64,000 nt of DNA from VXOI01 sp965261945 (GTDB lineage: Bacteria; Chloroflexota; Dehalococcoidia; Lucifugimonadales; UBA3495). This document shows, piece after piece, positions 42,716 to 51,262 of the stretch; within the stretch, counting starts at the first letter, position 1; the number at the start of each line of letters is the position of its first letter. Below the pieces are notes generated by a model. It was not told the origin of the DNA and did no database searches. It worked only from the letters and a program-made list of their open reading frames with translations. The translations under genes and the position numbers were made by a program. Where the stretch lies: contig CBDHEF010000002.1 in assembly GCA_965261945.1 (NCBI GenBank), positions 2,918,802 to 2,982,801 of the forward strand. Direction: 5' to 3'.

Positions 42716-44482
42716 TCAGGACCGGGCCCCTATCCCGTCATTCCCGCAACTTGTTCGGCCTTCCCTGCGACCTGTTCGGTCATTCCCGCGAAGGCGGGAA
42801 CCCAGGCCCCCATGTGTATGCCAACCCCACCAATGGCGTAAGCGCGTGGATTCCCGCTTTCGCGGGGATAAGCGGGTGGTAGAGCTAAACGGAGTGTCAA
42901 AAGGTACTTTGTGCCTCCTCTTTCCTGCGTTTGGGCTGCCCGGCGGCAGTGGGAGACTGTATTCGTAGGTCACAAATTTCGGTTCGATCCAGTACCTCTT
43001 GAGAAAAGTCTTGAGCCATGCTCGGGCGCGAGCTGGTGTTTCCTCTTTGAGAAAAGTTTTGAGTTCAGCCGAGTGGGCCAGCACTGCCTCTGGGTGGTTG
43101 AGTATCACAGTGGTATCGTCGGTACCCGCGGCGATCTGCTCCAACTCTGCTTGTGCTTTGGCTTTGAGGTCGCGGAGCTCACTGTTGCGGGTCGCATAGA
43201 ATTCATAGTCCGTATCGCCGTTCTCGTAGGCGAAGTAAAGCCGGTTCTGCTTCTGGTCGATGTCGGCGACTCTCCTTTGCACTTCCTCGAGGCGATTGTT
43301 TTTATCGGCGTGCGCGGTACCGATGTTCCGGCGGAGTTCTTCTATGGCCACTTGGAGGTGTGGCAGGGAGAGTATGTCCTCATTGACTACGTCCAAGGTG
43401 AAGGCTTCAAAGAGCTCCGCGGGGAGCCTGGGGCTGTCGCAGTATTCCGGGCCTTGGTACTTTCTGGTGTTGCACACTATATACAAATGGGGGTTGGTGG
43501 CTGTTCCTGACCAGGCGTAGTTGTAGGGCTCTCCGCACTGCCTGCATTTCCCGAGTGCTGAGAGCAGGTGGTCGCTACCGGCGTGTCTGGGATGTTCGGA
43601 CTCGTGGTTCCTGGACTTGAGAATCTCTTGGGCAGCGGTGAACTCCTCGGGGGTGACAATGCCCTCATGGGCGCCTTCGCACACGGTTACGGGTGTGCCG
43701 TCGGGGTTTCTGCCCCACGCTATGGTGCCTTCATAGTGGCGGTTGGTGAGCACGTCACTGATCCGGTTGCTCAGGAAGGGTTTGCCGTTGATGTTGAGGA
43801 CGCCCTCATCTCTGAGTATCTTGGAGATCTGACTCTCGGTCTTGTACTGGAGTGTGAGATCGAAGATTCGCCGGATGAGTGTGCTGGTCTTTGGGTCCGG
43901 CGCGAGTTTGTAGCGTTGTCTGGCGCCGTCTTGGACTGGAATTTTCATCATGCCTTGAGGGGCTCTCCCTGCCAGGAAGAAGCCCCTGCTGGCCAGGTTG
44001 TGAGTGCCTCTGCGGACATCTTCGGAGATGAGTCTCGAGGTGTATTCGTCTATTGCCTCTATGACACCCTCATGGAGTTGACCGGATGCGGTGTCTCCGG
44101 TGTCTTCGTTGATCGAGATGACGGGGATGCCTTTTTTGCGAAGGCGGTTCTTGTAGATCGCGCTCTCTGCCCGATTCCGGAAAAACCGTGAGAATCGCCA
44201 GATTAGGACCACTGCGAACGGACAGTCAGGCCGTTCTGCGATTTCGACCATATCTTGAAAGTCTTCCCTTTTTGCGATTTTGCCGGTCTTGGCCTTGTCT
44301 GTGAATACTTTGACGATGATGTAGCCGTTTGCCTCGGCCCACCTTCGGATGTAGTTCAGCTGGGCGTCGACGGAATTTTCCACGTCCTGGCCATCGCTGG
44401 AAACCCGTAAGTAGACTGCTGCGGGGGTCAGGCCGTCTGGCCTTTGCAGGTGGATTATGGTGGATGTCTTTCCCTTCGGCAT
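42716..44482 (-). CDS. Large serine recombinase with a repeat-derived C terminus
   Basis: A 588-residue serine recombinase. The catalytic Ser is in VYLRVSSDGQ (Ser28), followed by RFSRFFRNRAES, the recombinase domain (NRISDVLTNRHYEGTIAWGR) and a zinc ribbon (CRQCGEPY...C...C). A coiled coil follows. The last 50 or so residues (LSPRKREST ... GSRLRGNDR) are a translation of the family B repeats at 42733-42875, so the original stop was probably lost. It is a likely integrase of a mobile element to the right. The neighbouring zinc-ribbon gene lies 42 bases upstream. Confidence 0.88.
   Translation of the reverse strand: MPKGKTSTIIHLQRPDGLTPAAVYLRVSSDGQDVENSVDAQLNYIRRWAEANGYIIVKVFTDKAKTGKIAKREDFQDMVEIAERPDCPFAVVLIWRFSRFFRNRAESAIYKNRLRKKGIPVISINEDTGDTASGQLHEGVIEAIDEYTSRLISEDVRRGTHNLASRGFFLAGRAPQGMMKIPVQDGARQRYKLAPDPKTSTLIRRIFDLTLQYKTESQISKILRDEGVLNINGKPFLSNRISDVLTNRHYEGTIAWGRNPDGTPVTVCEGAHEGIVTPEEFTAAQEILKSRNHESEHPRHAGSDHLLSALGKCRQCGEPYNYAWSGTATNPHLYIVCNTRKYQGPEYCDSPRLPAELFEAFTLDVVNEDILSLPHLQVAIEELRRNIGTAHADKNNRLEEVQRRVADIDQKQNRLYFAYENGDTDYEFYATRNSELRDLKAKAQAELEQIAAGTDDTTVILNHPEAVLAHSAELKTFLKEETPARARAWLKTFLKRYWIEPKFVTYEYSLPLPPGSPNAGKRRHKVPFDTPFSSTTRLSPRKRESTRLRHWWGWHTHGGLGSRLRGNDRTGRREGRTSCGNDGIGARS
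42733..42875. repeat. Family B palindromic repeats at the recombinase 3' end
   Basis: CATTCCCGCGAAGGCGGGAA and the inverted GATTCCCGCTTTCGCGGGGA, plus a shorter CATTCCCGCAACTTGTTCGG stretch. They match the 25451-25546 pair and lie between the recombinase body and the permease operon. Confidence 0.65.
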
Positions 44483-44523
44483 TTGGACCGCCTCGCCTTA
44501 TGGGGTGTGATTTAGGGGTTTGC

Positions 44524-44733
44524 CTAAACGGTGGCTGGTGTGGGTGCGCTGTTCCAGATCGCTGCTTGCTTTTCGGGGGACAGGTTTTTTCGTCGGGGTT
44601 GGTTCCAGTAGGGGGTCTTGCATTTGGGGCAAACCCGTGGGTCGGTTTTGGAGCGTGTTCCGGTGCCTGTTCGGGAGCCCCAGCGGTAGTGGCAACGTTC
44701 GCACAAGTAGCCTTCGATCATGACGTAAGCCAT
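44524..44733 (-). CDS. Small zinc-ribbon protein
   Basis: A 69-residue protein, MAYVMIEGYLCERCHYRWG then RVCPKCKTPYWNQPRRKN. Two CxxC pairs form a zinc ribbon like those in DNA-binding accessory proteins. I chose ATG 44733 because AGGAGG lies five to ten bases upstream. A longer form starts ten codons earlier. It is probably co-transcribed with the serine recombinase and may be a recombination cofactor or regulator; that is inference. Confidence 0.7.
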   Translation of the reverse strand: MAYVMIEGYLCERCHYRWGSRTGTGTRSKTDPRVCPKCKTPYWNQPRRKNLSPEKQAAIWNSAPTPATV

Positions 44734-44763
44734 GACATCCTCCTTGGAGGGCGTGTAATTCAC

Positions 44764-45231
44764 CTAAGTTTACCATGTGGCAAAGTTGGCTGTAGGCTAT
44801 GGCCGGGGGCTGGTCTGGATGGTTTGTGAATTTGAATGTACATCATTGTTGTGAGAGTATAAAGGGTTGGGAGAGGCTGGATGTGGCGTCGTTGGAATGG
44901 GGAGTGTCGGTGTCGAAATTGGGAGACCGGTGCCGGTGCCGGTTTGATTTGAATCTACCATATAGGTATACTTGCGGCGGACTAACAAATAGCACGGAAG
45001 TTTCAATACCGTGCGGCAGTTCGTTAAAATTTACGGCCGTCAGAGTATGCTCACCCTGACGGCCTGTGTTGAGCGAACTGCGGGAAACGCTTGGGATACA
45101 TCGCCGCTTCGCTCATAGGAATAGTACAGGCAGCAAAGACGCTGGGCAAGCGCTGGGAGGGGCGCAGGAGGCCTGGGCGCATGTTCTGCGGGGTGGCCGG
45201 TTCAGGGCGTTCCTCGGCGACGAGGTGAAGA
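44764..45231. other. Non-coding stretch at the element edge
   Basis: Nothing convincing is coded here. The region is AT-richer between 44820 and 45010. It may contain the promoter of the zinc-ribbon/recombinase pair and an attachment site, but no repeat pair could be identified by eye. Confidence 0.4.
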
Positions 45232-45432
45232 ATGGCCCGCAGGGAAGTAGAGCGGCAGCTTCGGCTGTTCGGCGTGGGGGATTTGGATTCTGGGGACGAG
45301 GAGAAAGGTTCTACCGGTGCCCTTGCTGACAATGATGAGCGGTGGAATGAGATTTATAGGCACCTGGGCCGGCTTCTCAGGGAGGAGGGGTTTGAGGAAT
45401 TTCTGGCCGGGCTGCGGCGGGGTGCCCAGTAG
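45232..45432 (+). CDS. Possible small acidic protein
   Basis: A 66-residue frame, MARREVERQLRLFGVGDLDS ... HLGRLLREEGFEEFLAGLRRG, with GAGGTGAAGA upstream. It is charged and helical with no recognised domain. It could be a remnant of a larger mobile-element gene. Confidence 0.4.
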   Translation: MARREVERQLRLFGVGDLDSGDEEKGSTGALADNDERWNEIYRHLGRLLREEGFEEFLAGLRRGAQ

Positions 45433-45489
45433 TGTCGCGGGTTCCGTTTGAAAGTGGGGTTTACACACCATCGACCGCCCCCGCCTCCT

Positions 45490-45909
45490 TCAGGGAGCAT
45501 TCCTCCCCACGGAGGCGGCCAAGCGCGGCTCGAAGTAGCGTGCTCCTTCCAAGGAACTGCCCGTCTCCGCGTGCAGGACGTTCATCACGTACTGCCACGG
45601 CTCGCCGTCGTCGCCCAGCCGCCGTGAGACCCCTTTGGTCTCCACGATCCAGACCGGGGGGTCTGGTGGAATGCGGGATGCGTCGCCCGGCCTGTTTAAC
45701 AGACGCTCATACTCCTCGTGGGTCGTCAGGCAGCTGGCGGTGACGCCCTCCATTTCGACCACATACCCCGGGGCGGGGCCGCCGGGCAGCTGGGCCGTCG
45801 CCATCCTATCCGCCTCCTCTTGGCCGATGAACTCGGTGCGGCCGGCGAGAGCCTCGACGCCTTGGCAGGCCGGGTCCGCGGCGGCCCCGCAGGCGGCCAC
45901 CAGTAGCAA
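45490..45909 (-). pseudogene. Lipoprotein gene truncated at its 5' end by IS110
   Basis: The frame begins at a TTG reading LLVAACG, a lipobox without the usual basic start and hydrophobic run, and continues about 130 residues (GQEEADRMATAQLPGG, PPVWIVETKGVSRRLG, WQYVMNVLHAETG). Directly upstream, within a dozen bases, is the 3' end of the IS110 transposase, so the first part of the signal peptide was probably displaced by the insertion. The body looks like an extracytoplasmic lipoprotein of unknown function. Confidence 0.6.
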
Positions 45910-47050
45910 CTGTCTTGAATGTCAATAGGAATGAGCGACTTCTGGCTGAGTCATATCGCACCACGTGGAGCCGTGTTTGAGCATGGAGTTGAGTATGACC
46001 AGCAGTTTGCGCATGCACGCGACGAGCGCCACCTTCTTCGGCTTACCGGCTGCCAGCAGCTTCTGGTAGAAGTCGCGGATGACCGGGTTGTGGCGGCTGG
46101 CCACCATCGCTCCCATATACAAAATGGCTCGTACTCGGGCGCGCCCTCCCCAGACGGCCCGCTTGCCCCGCAGGGTGCCGCTGTCCCGGTTGAAGGGGGC
46201 CACTCCCACCAGGGCAGCAATCTGCCGGCGATCCAGCGTTCCCAGCTCCGGCAGGTAGGCCAGCAGAGTGAGGGAAACCTGTTCCCCCACGCCGGGAACG
46301 GTGCGCAGCAGGTCATCCTTCTCTCGCCACACGGGGCTCCGGCGGAGAGTCTGCCTCAGCCCCTCGTCCAAGTCGTTCAACTCCTGTTCCAGCCAGGCGA
46401 TGTGGGCCTCGATGCGGGGGCGAACGGCGCTGATAGCGGTCCCCAGCCGGTTCTTCTCCGAGACCAGCATGGTCAGCACCTGATGCCTGCGGGCCGCCAG
46501 CGAGTTGAGTACCTGCGTCTCGGCGTCTCTGAGAGGACGCACGGAGGGACGAATGGCGTCGGCGAAGTGGGCCAGCACTGCCGCATCGAGAGAGTCGGTC
46601 TTGGCCAGCGTACCGGTGGCCCTGGCGAAGTCGCGAACCTGGCGCGGGTTGACCACCACCACCGGCAGCGCCGCAGCAGCGAGAGCCGCCACCAACGGCA
46701 CTTCCAGACCGCCCGTTGCCTCCAGCAACACCATGGCGGGACCTATATCCACGATCTGGGAAACCAGTTCCCCGATGCCGGTTTCGTTGTAAGACGCGGC
46801 CCATCTCTGTCCCGTAGGCCGGACGGCAACATCCACCTGCGCCTTCGAGACATCAATGCCTATGTATCTCGGGTTCTCTTCCATCTGTACCTCCTGCGTC
46901 AGCGCTGGCCCGTCCTTGCACGATACGGGCTCGATTGGCCCAGGCAACTGTTCGGGCTCTGCTTGTAGGGAGCGCGGCAACCCTCGCTACTGGACGGTCT
47001 GTCGTGACCCAGGGAATGCCGGTCTGCCGCGCTCGGCTCCATCGCCAAAG
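45910..47050 (-). mobile_element. IS110-family insertion sequence (ends approximate)
   Basis: Contains one transposase gene. IS110 elements lack terminal inverted repeats, and none is visible, so both borders are estimates from the disrupted lipoprotein on the left and the Shedu-like gene tail on the right. In the IS110 group a structured guide (bridge) RNA is usually coded in the non-coding end upstream of the transposase, which here would be 46885-47050. Confidence 0.6.
45922..46884 (-). CDS. IS110-family DEDD recombinase/transposase
   Basis: About 320 residues from ATG 46884, with AGGAGG upstream. The RuvC-like part has GIDVSKAQVDVAV, VLLEATGGLEVPL and TDSLDAAVLAHFAD, supplying the D-E-D-D residues. 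The C-terminal Tnp_20 domain has VPGVGEQVSLTLLA and GVAPFNRDSGTLRGKR with the catalytic Ser. It is intact. It inserts by site-specific recombination guided by a bridge RNA in studied relatives. Confidence 0.92.
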   Translation of the reverse strand: MEENPRYIGIDVSKAQVDVAVRPTGQRWAASYNETGIGELVSQIVDIGPAMVLLEATGGLEVPLVAALAAAALPVVVVNPRQVRDFARATGTLAKTDSLDAAVLAHFADAIRPSVRPLRDAETQVLNSLAARRHQVLTMLVSEKNRLGTAISAVRPRIEAHIAWLEQELNDLDEGLRQTLRRSPVWREKDDLLRTVPGVGEQVSLTLLAYLPELGTLDRRQIAALVGVAPFNRDSGTLRGKRAVWGGRARVRAILYMGAMVASRHNPVIRDFYQKLLAAGKPKKVALVACMRKLLVILNSMLKHGSTWCDMTQPEVAHSY

Positions 47051-48087
47051 TCAAGATACAAGGGAATACGCCGTTGCAAGAACATCTTCCGTTCATTCGA
47101 AATATCCGAGTTCTTTTCGATTGCCTCCTCCCACCCATCAATCACAAGCAGCCTCTCCGCTAAGACTGGTCCCAGAGAGAAGACAGGAGGGACGTATTCT
47201 GCACGATATCGGCCGTCGCCCGTAGCCCTAACTGTGACAGCATCCTTCATGCGGGTGTCTATGTATTGGGGATCCAAAAGACGGTCGAACGACATCAGCT
47301 CTGCATCGCCTGAGAGCAAACTACCCCGCTGCCTGGCTAGATCCGGTTGCTCGTCGAGCTCGGAACGCCTCCCGTAAACCAGGATCATGTGAAGCTTCAT
47401 TTGTCGCCTGAGCATATAATCAGGGATCCCATACATCTCTTTGAACTGCTCTACATTAGCATTGCTGGTAAACCACGATCGCCATTGGTTGAGTTGATTC
47501 TCAGCTTGCGAAAAATCTGCAAAGGGGTGGCCATTTTCCCTGTAGATTTTCTTGCCTGGTCTTTCGATTTCTATCAGAGTCGGGAACCAAGCCCCGCTGT
47601 GGACTGCGATCCACATGAAATCTGGAAAGCGAACGTGTTGGCCTGGCAGCTTAGGCTGGGTTATGAGACTACAGTGAAGGGGAAAGTGGCCAGAGGGCGT
47701 TCCAGGAGTCGCGTGTCCAGGAACAAGCCACGGGTGCTTTTCCAAAAATTCCTGAACGGCGGACTCATCAGGATCGCTACAGAGTAGTTCGCTAAACTTC
47801 TCGGTGCACGATATAGCATATTCGTCAACTGCGATGTGCGGTGGCCCAACCTGCAAGTCGTAGTTTACGGAAAATGAACTCATCTCAAACACCTGTTCGT
47901 CGAGTGTGCCTTGTTGGCTGGCAAAGACTCCTCCGTGATTTCCGTCCTGAAGGGATAACATTAGGATCGAGAAGACCCCTCCAGCGTTGAACTTGGCAAC
48001 CACGTTAGGTGCACCGATCATAATGCATGACCGGGTCGTTTTCATTTTCGTTGTCGCTGCCGACACCCAAATATAGCCCGAAAACAC
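46987..48087 (-). CDS. Shedu-like (SduA C-terminal, DUF4263) nuclease
   Basis: Up to 366 residues. The region SAVQEFLEKHPWLVPG then FPDFMWIAVHSGAWFPTLIEIE and AENQLNQWRSWFTSN matches the DUF4263 domain of Shedu anti-phage proteins. The usual PD-(D/E)XK lysine position reads E (IEIERPGKK), a variant I recall from a DUF4263 subgroup with VEIE/VELE. The first about 70 residues are less conserved, so the start is uncertain (48087 or 48045). The last dozen residues may be coded by IS110-side sequence. Confidence 0.7.
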   Translation of the reverse strand: MFSGYIWVSAATTKMKTTRSCIMIGAPNVVAKFNAGGVFSILMLSLQDGNHGGVFASQQGTLDEQVFEMSSFSVNYDLQVGPPHIAVDEYAISCTEKFSELLCSDPDESAVQEFLEKHPWLVPGHATPGTPSGHFPLHCSLITQPKLPGQHVRFPDFMWIAVHSGAWFPTLIEIERPGKKIYRENGHPFADFSQAENQLNQWRSWFTSNANVEQFKEMYGIPDYMLRRQMKLHMILVYGRRSELDEQPDLARQRGSLLSGDAELMSFDRLLDPQYIDTRMKDAVTVRATGDGRYRAEYVPPVFSLGPVLAERLLVIDGWEEAIEKNSDISNERKMFLQRRIPLYLDFGDGAERGRPAFPGSRQTVQ

Positions 48088-48204
48088 TCCTTCGTCGTTG
48101 CTCTTACTATGACCGATAATTACACTTAACAGACATGGCAGGGGCAGCGCCGGACCCTTACAATCGAGGAGTTACATCTCTGTGTCCACCGGGATAGGAT
48201 TCGG
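48088..48204. other. Intergenic gap
   Basis: No gene or repeat recognised between the Shedu-like gene and the small downstream frame of the interrupted membrane gene. Confidence 0.4.
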
Positions 48205-48312
48205 CTAGTCGTTGGCCGATTCGTTGCTTTTTTCTTGAGCAGCGAAAATCTCCACGGCCACCGGGAGTGGAACATTGTACTGGTCAATAATTGCTTTCAA
48301 CTCTGGCCTCAA
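48205..48312 (-). CDS. Possible 35-residue peptide downstream of the membrane gene
   Basis: A TTG-initiated frame, RPELKAIIDQYNVPLPVAVE then IFAAQEKSNESAND, begins six bases after the stop of the interrupted membrane-protein gene. The composition is protein-like, but no ribosome site is evident. It could be a coupled small gene or a spurious frame. Confidence 0.3.
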   Translation of the reverse strand: MRPELKAIIDQYNVPLPVAVEIFAAQEKSNESAND

Positions 48313-48651
48313 CCTAGATCAGTTGGTTAGGTCTGAAGGGATAGCACCTCTTTCGTCGATATTGTCCCAATCAAACACGACACCTTCTTTCTCCATTTCC
48401 ATGGCTTGAACCACTTGCCTTATTCTCTGTGCAGACTGATTTGTCAGCGGAGGTTCACCGGTAGAAATCAGGTCAAAGGCATACCACAACAGAGCCGACG
48501 TACCTATGATAGCCGCCACGATGATAAGCCAGGATGTGTAACCCCATTGGCTCAACCACAACTCAAAAGGGATAGTAGCAATGGCGACGCTAAAAGCCAG
48601 AAATTCACCACCCACTGTTTAACGTCAACTACTTTTGCCGGTTGGCGTCGA

Positions 48652-49458
48652 TTATTCTTGCCGGTTCACCTCCTTATCCTGCCCCCGCTGCTGGGCCACT
48701 CCGGTCCGGTAGCTGGGGACGTTGAATTCCAGGATGACCGAGTGATGGACCACCCGGTCGATGGCGGCCGCGGTGGCCATGGGGTTGGCGAAGATGTGCT
48801 CCCACTGGGAGAAGACCAGGTTGGAGGTGATGCCCAGGGACCGGCGCTCGTAGCGTTCTGCGATGAGTGTGAAGAGCAGCTCCGACTCCTCGGCCCCCTG
48901 GGGCAGGTAGCCCAAGTCGTCCAGCAGCAGGAAGTCGTAGCTGTCGAGCTTCCGTAGTTGTCGCGGCAGGGCCAGGTCCCGCTTGGCTGCCAGCAGATCC
49001 TGCACCAGCCGGTAGGCCGGGGCGAATAGCACCGACCTGCCCGACTCCACCAGCCGGTGGCCCAAGGCGCACAGGGCGTGTGTTTTCCCGGTGCCGGGAA
49101 GACCGAAGGCCAAGACGTTGACGCCGCGGTCGACGAAGCTGCCGTCGGCCAGCTCCCCCAGTTGCTGTCTGAGAGACAGAGGCACCCGGTCGTGCTCGAA
49201 GGTTTCCCAGGTCTTGCCCGCCGGCAGCCTGGACGCGGTGCGCAGCCTGCTGATGCGCCGCTGCCTGCGGTCCTCGGCCTCCTGCTCCAGTACTTCCAAG
49301 AGAGTCTCGAGGGCGTCTCCGTGGCCGGCTGCAGTGAAGCGGGACACCGACTGCGCACCCATGGTGGGCAGCCGGAACTGGTGGCACAGCTCCCCGATCC
49401 GCTCCTGTATGGCCACTGTGTCCGTCATCAGGGTGTCAGTAGTCAGGGTGTCCAGCAT
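48652..49458 (-). CDS. istB: IS21 helper ATPase IstB (copy 1)
   Basis: A 268-residue AAA+ protein. Walker A is GLPGTGKTHALCALG, Walker B is YDFLLLDDLGYL, and the DnaC-like SLGITSNLVFSQW follows. ATG 49458 overlaps the istA stop (TGATG). A longer frame upstream in istA is spurious. IstB remodels target DNA and is needed for IS21 transposition. Confidence 0.93.
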   Translation of the reverse strand: MLDTLTTDTLMTDTVAIQERIGELCHQFRLPTMGAQSVSRFTAAGHGDALETLLEVLEQEAEDRRQRRISRLRTASRLPAGKTWETFEHDRVPLSLRQQLGELADGSFVDRGVNVLAFGLPGTGKTHALCALGHRLVESGRSVLFAPAYRLVQDLLAAKRDLALPRQLRKLDSYDFLLLDDLGYLPQGAEESELLFTLIAERYERRSLGITSNLVFSQWEHIFANPMATAAAIDRVVHHSVILEFNVPSYRTGVAQQRGQDKEVNRQE

Positions 49459-50939
49459 CAGGCCACCTCCGCCAGCAGGGAGTCGTAGACCCTCAGGTCC
49501 GGCGTCCCGGGCAGGCTGAGTGCCGGCGCCTGCAGCGGCGCGGGACTGGCCAGCTCCCTGACTGCGGCGTAGTCGAAGGGTCCGCCCGCCTCCAAGAGCA
49601 GGGCCAGGGCGCTGTCCACCGTGGTCTCCATGGTCGTCGCCGCCAGGTGCAGGATGCGCACGTACTCCACGTCGGCCCGCTCCCCACGCCATTCCCGGAG
49701 CGCATCGTAGGCCAGGCGAAAGGTCATGGTGGGAAACATCTGCTCCCGGAACCGGTAGCGGGCGAAGGCCCCGGGCTTGCGCACCAGGGAGCCGATGACG
49801 TGGCGGTAGTCAACCCGGGCCTCTTTCTCGCCCCGCACCCGCTCCATTCGATCCACGAAGGTGCCCTTGTAGTACACTTCCAAGTGTTCGGCGTACAGCC
49901 GGATCTGCACCTCCTTCCCGATGAGCCGGGAGGGCACGGTGTAGGTCCGTCCGGCTGCCTGGATGGTGCTCCACTTGCGCACCCGGGCCCGGTGGTTGAC
50001 GTACTCCGGCACCGGGGCTGGGGGCAGGGGACGCAGATGTGGGCGCTCTTCCTCCAGCTTCCCCATCACCAGCCGGTTGCGCCGAGCCACCACCTTGCGG
50101 ACGAAGCCGGCGTACTCCTCAAGGGAGTTGAAGTCACGGCTGCCCCGCAGCATGAGGGCTTGGTCGATGGCGTCCTTGAGCCGGTAGTGGGCCTGCTCGG
50201 CAACGCCGTTCTCATGGGACTCTCCTGCATTTATCAGGGTGGACTCGAGCCCATAGTGGTCCAGAAGCTCGGCGTAGCTGCCGTTCAGGGCCCTGCCGCG
50301 GCTGCGCCTCATCTCGTGGGTGGCGGCCGAGGTGTTGTCCGAGCGGATCACCCGAGGCGCACCGCCCAGCTCCCACAGGGCGTTCTGTAGCCCCTGCTTC
50401 AGGGCCAGGAAGGTCTCCCCCGTAGCCACCTCGGCATAGCGCCACCCTGAATGGCTCAGCACCAACTGGAACAGCCGGTGGCGATAGGCCCGACCGCCGA
50501 CGGTCACTCCCAGGGAGTTGCAGTGGGTGAAGTCGATCTGGGCCTCGCGGCCCGGGGGATGCTCCTGGGGGAAGTAGACCTCTTGGTCCGGGCCGTTGAG
50601 CGCTCGCCAGTCTTGTAATCGTCGTTGCAGGGTGCGCAGCTGCGAGGCGCTGAACCGGCCGGGATGCCGCTCCTCCAGCCACTCGATAATTGTCGTTGCC
50701 CTGAGCCTGCCGGCGGCCTCGCCCAGGAGCAGGGGCAGGATCTCCCTCTCCCAGACTCCGTCGAAGGGATCGGGACGGGTGCGCCACTGGCGCTCAGTCT
50801 TGGTCTCCGACGGCAACGGGCCGCACTGCCACTTGCGGGCCGAGCGCTCGCTCATCCCCGCCATTGCCGCCGCCGTCTGTTGCGTCTTTCCTTCCATTCG
50901 TCTCTGCCTCAGTGTTGCGACTTGCTGATCTGTAACCAA
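49458..50939 (-). CDS. istA: IS21 transposase IstA (copy 1)
   Basis: A 493-residue intact transposase. It has an N-terminal HTH (KTQQTAAAMAGMSERSARKW) and a DDE rve core with AQIDFTHCNSLGVTVGG, PRVIRSDNTSAATHE and ESHENGVAEQAHYRLKDAID. It starts inside the right end of the IS. The version in copy 2 is broken, so this copy is the likely source of active protein. Confidence 0.94.
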   Translation of the reverse strand: MVTDQQVATLRQRRMEGKTQQTAAAMAGMSERSARKWQCGPLPSETKTERQWRTRPDPFDGVWEREILPLLLGEAAGRLRATTIIEWLEERHPGRFSASQLRTLQRRLQDWRALNGPDQEVYFPQEHPPGREAQIDFTHCNSLGVTVGGRAYRHRLFQLVLSHSGWRYAEVATGETFLALKQGLQNALWELGGAPRVIRSDNTSAATHEMRRSRGRALNGSYAELLDHYGLESTLINAGESHENGVAEQAHYRLKDAIDQALMLRGSRDFNSLEEYAGFVRKVVARRNRLVMGKLEEERPHLRPLPPAPVPEYVNHRARVRKWSTIQAAGRTYTVPSRLIGKEVQIRLYAEHLEVYYKGTFVDRMERVRGEKEARVDYRHVIGSLVRKPGAFARYRFREQMFPTMTFRLAYDALREWRGERADVEYVRILHLAATTMETTVDSALALLLEAGGPFDYAAVRELASPAPLQAPALSLPGTPDLRVYDSLLAEVA

Positions 50940-51262
50940 TCCGGCACCTCCTGTACCGGATGATTACTCTTGGGGACCGGCAAAAATAGTCGTCGCCAAC
51001 CGGCAAGACTAATTGTCGTTGATCACCCACCAATATTCTGTCTCGCCATTCCCATTTCAACAGATTGAAGGTTCGCTTTGTGCTATAAGGATGGGTGAAC
51101 CTTCTCCACCGCATCGAGAGTGAATCATGCACACGCGCTCGCAAGCTAACCAGTTTCTTCACCATAGAAATAGGATAGCAGCTACTTGTTAGCCGCATCC
51201 TGTTCCCTTTCCAGTCTGGCCTTTCCTTCTTCTTCCATCTGACACATCCGCTGGAGGCTGCC

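Larger units (their letters stand above)
48616..51025. mobile_element. IS21-family element, copy 1
   Basis: 2410 bases with ends TG...CA and a five-base target duplication CCCAC (48611-48615 and 51026-51030). The two ends are inverted over about 50 bases, and each carries two TTGCCGG units about 20 bases apart (TTGCCGGTTGGCG, then TTGCCGGT), as expected for IS21 transposase-binding sites. It carries istA and istB in the usual overlapping order. Confidence 0.93.
48319..51165 (-). pseudogene. Membrane-protein gene interrupted by IS21 copy 1
   Basis: Deleting 48616-51030 (IS plus one target copy) joins two frames exactly. They read MVKKLVSLRARVHDS ... THPYSTKRTFNLLKWEWRD then RILVGGEFLAFSVAIATIPF, two hydrophobic segments (SWLIIVAAIIGTSALLWYAF) and a cytoplasmic tail ending PSDLTN. 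The intact protein would have about 143 residues. It is not recognised by family. The proximal half now runs into the IS, so the gene is inactive. Confidence 0.8.

Noticed and set aside
40466..42841. Long plus-strand frames over the ABC permeases
   Set aside because: Composition is rich in Arg, Gln and His and antisense to membrane helices; no support.
46035..48087. Idea that the Shedu-like gene and IS110 form one cargo unit
   Set aside because: IS110 elements carry only a transposase and the guide RNA. Adjacency is explained by chance insertion.
48652..49692. Longer 346-codon form of IstB
   Set aside because: The extra N-terminal 78 codons lie in the istA coding region in another frame and are not IstB-like. 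ATG 49458 with the TGATG overlap is the normal start.
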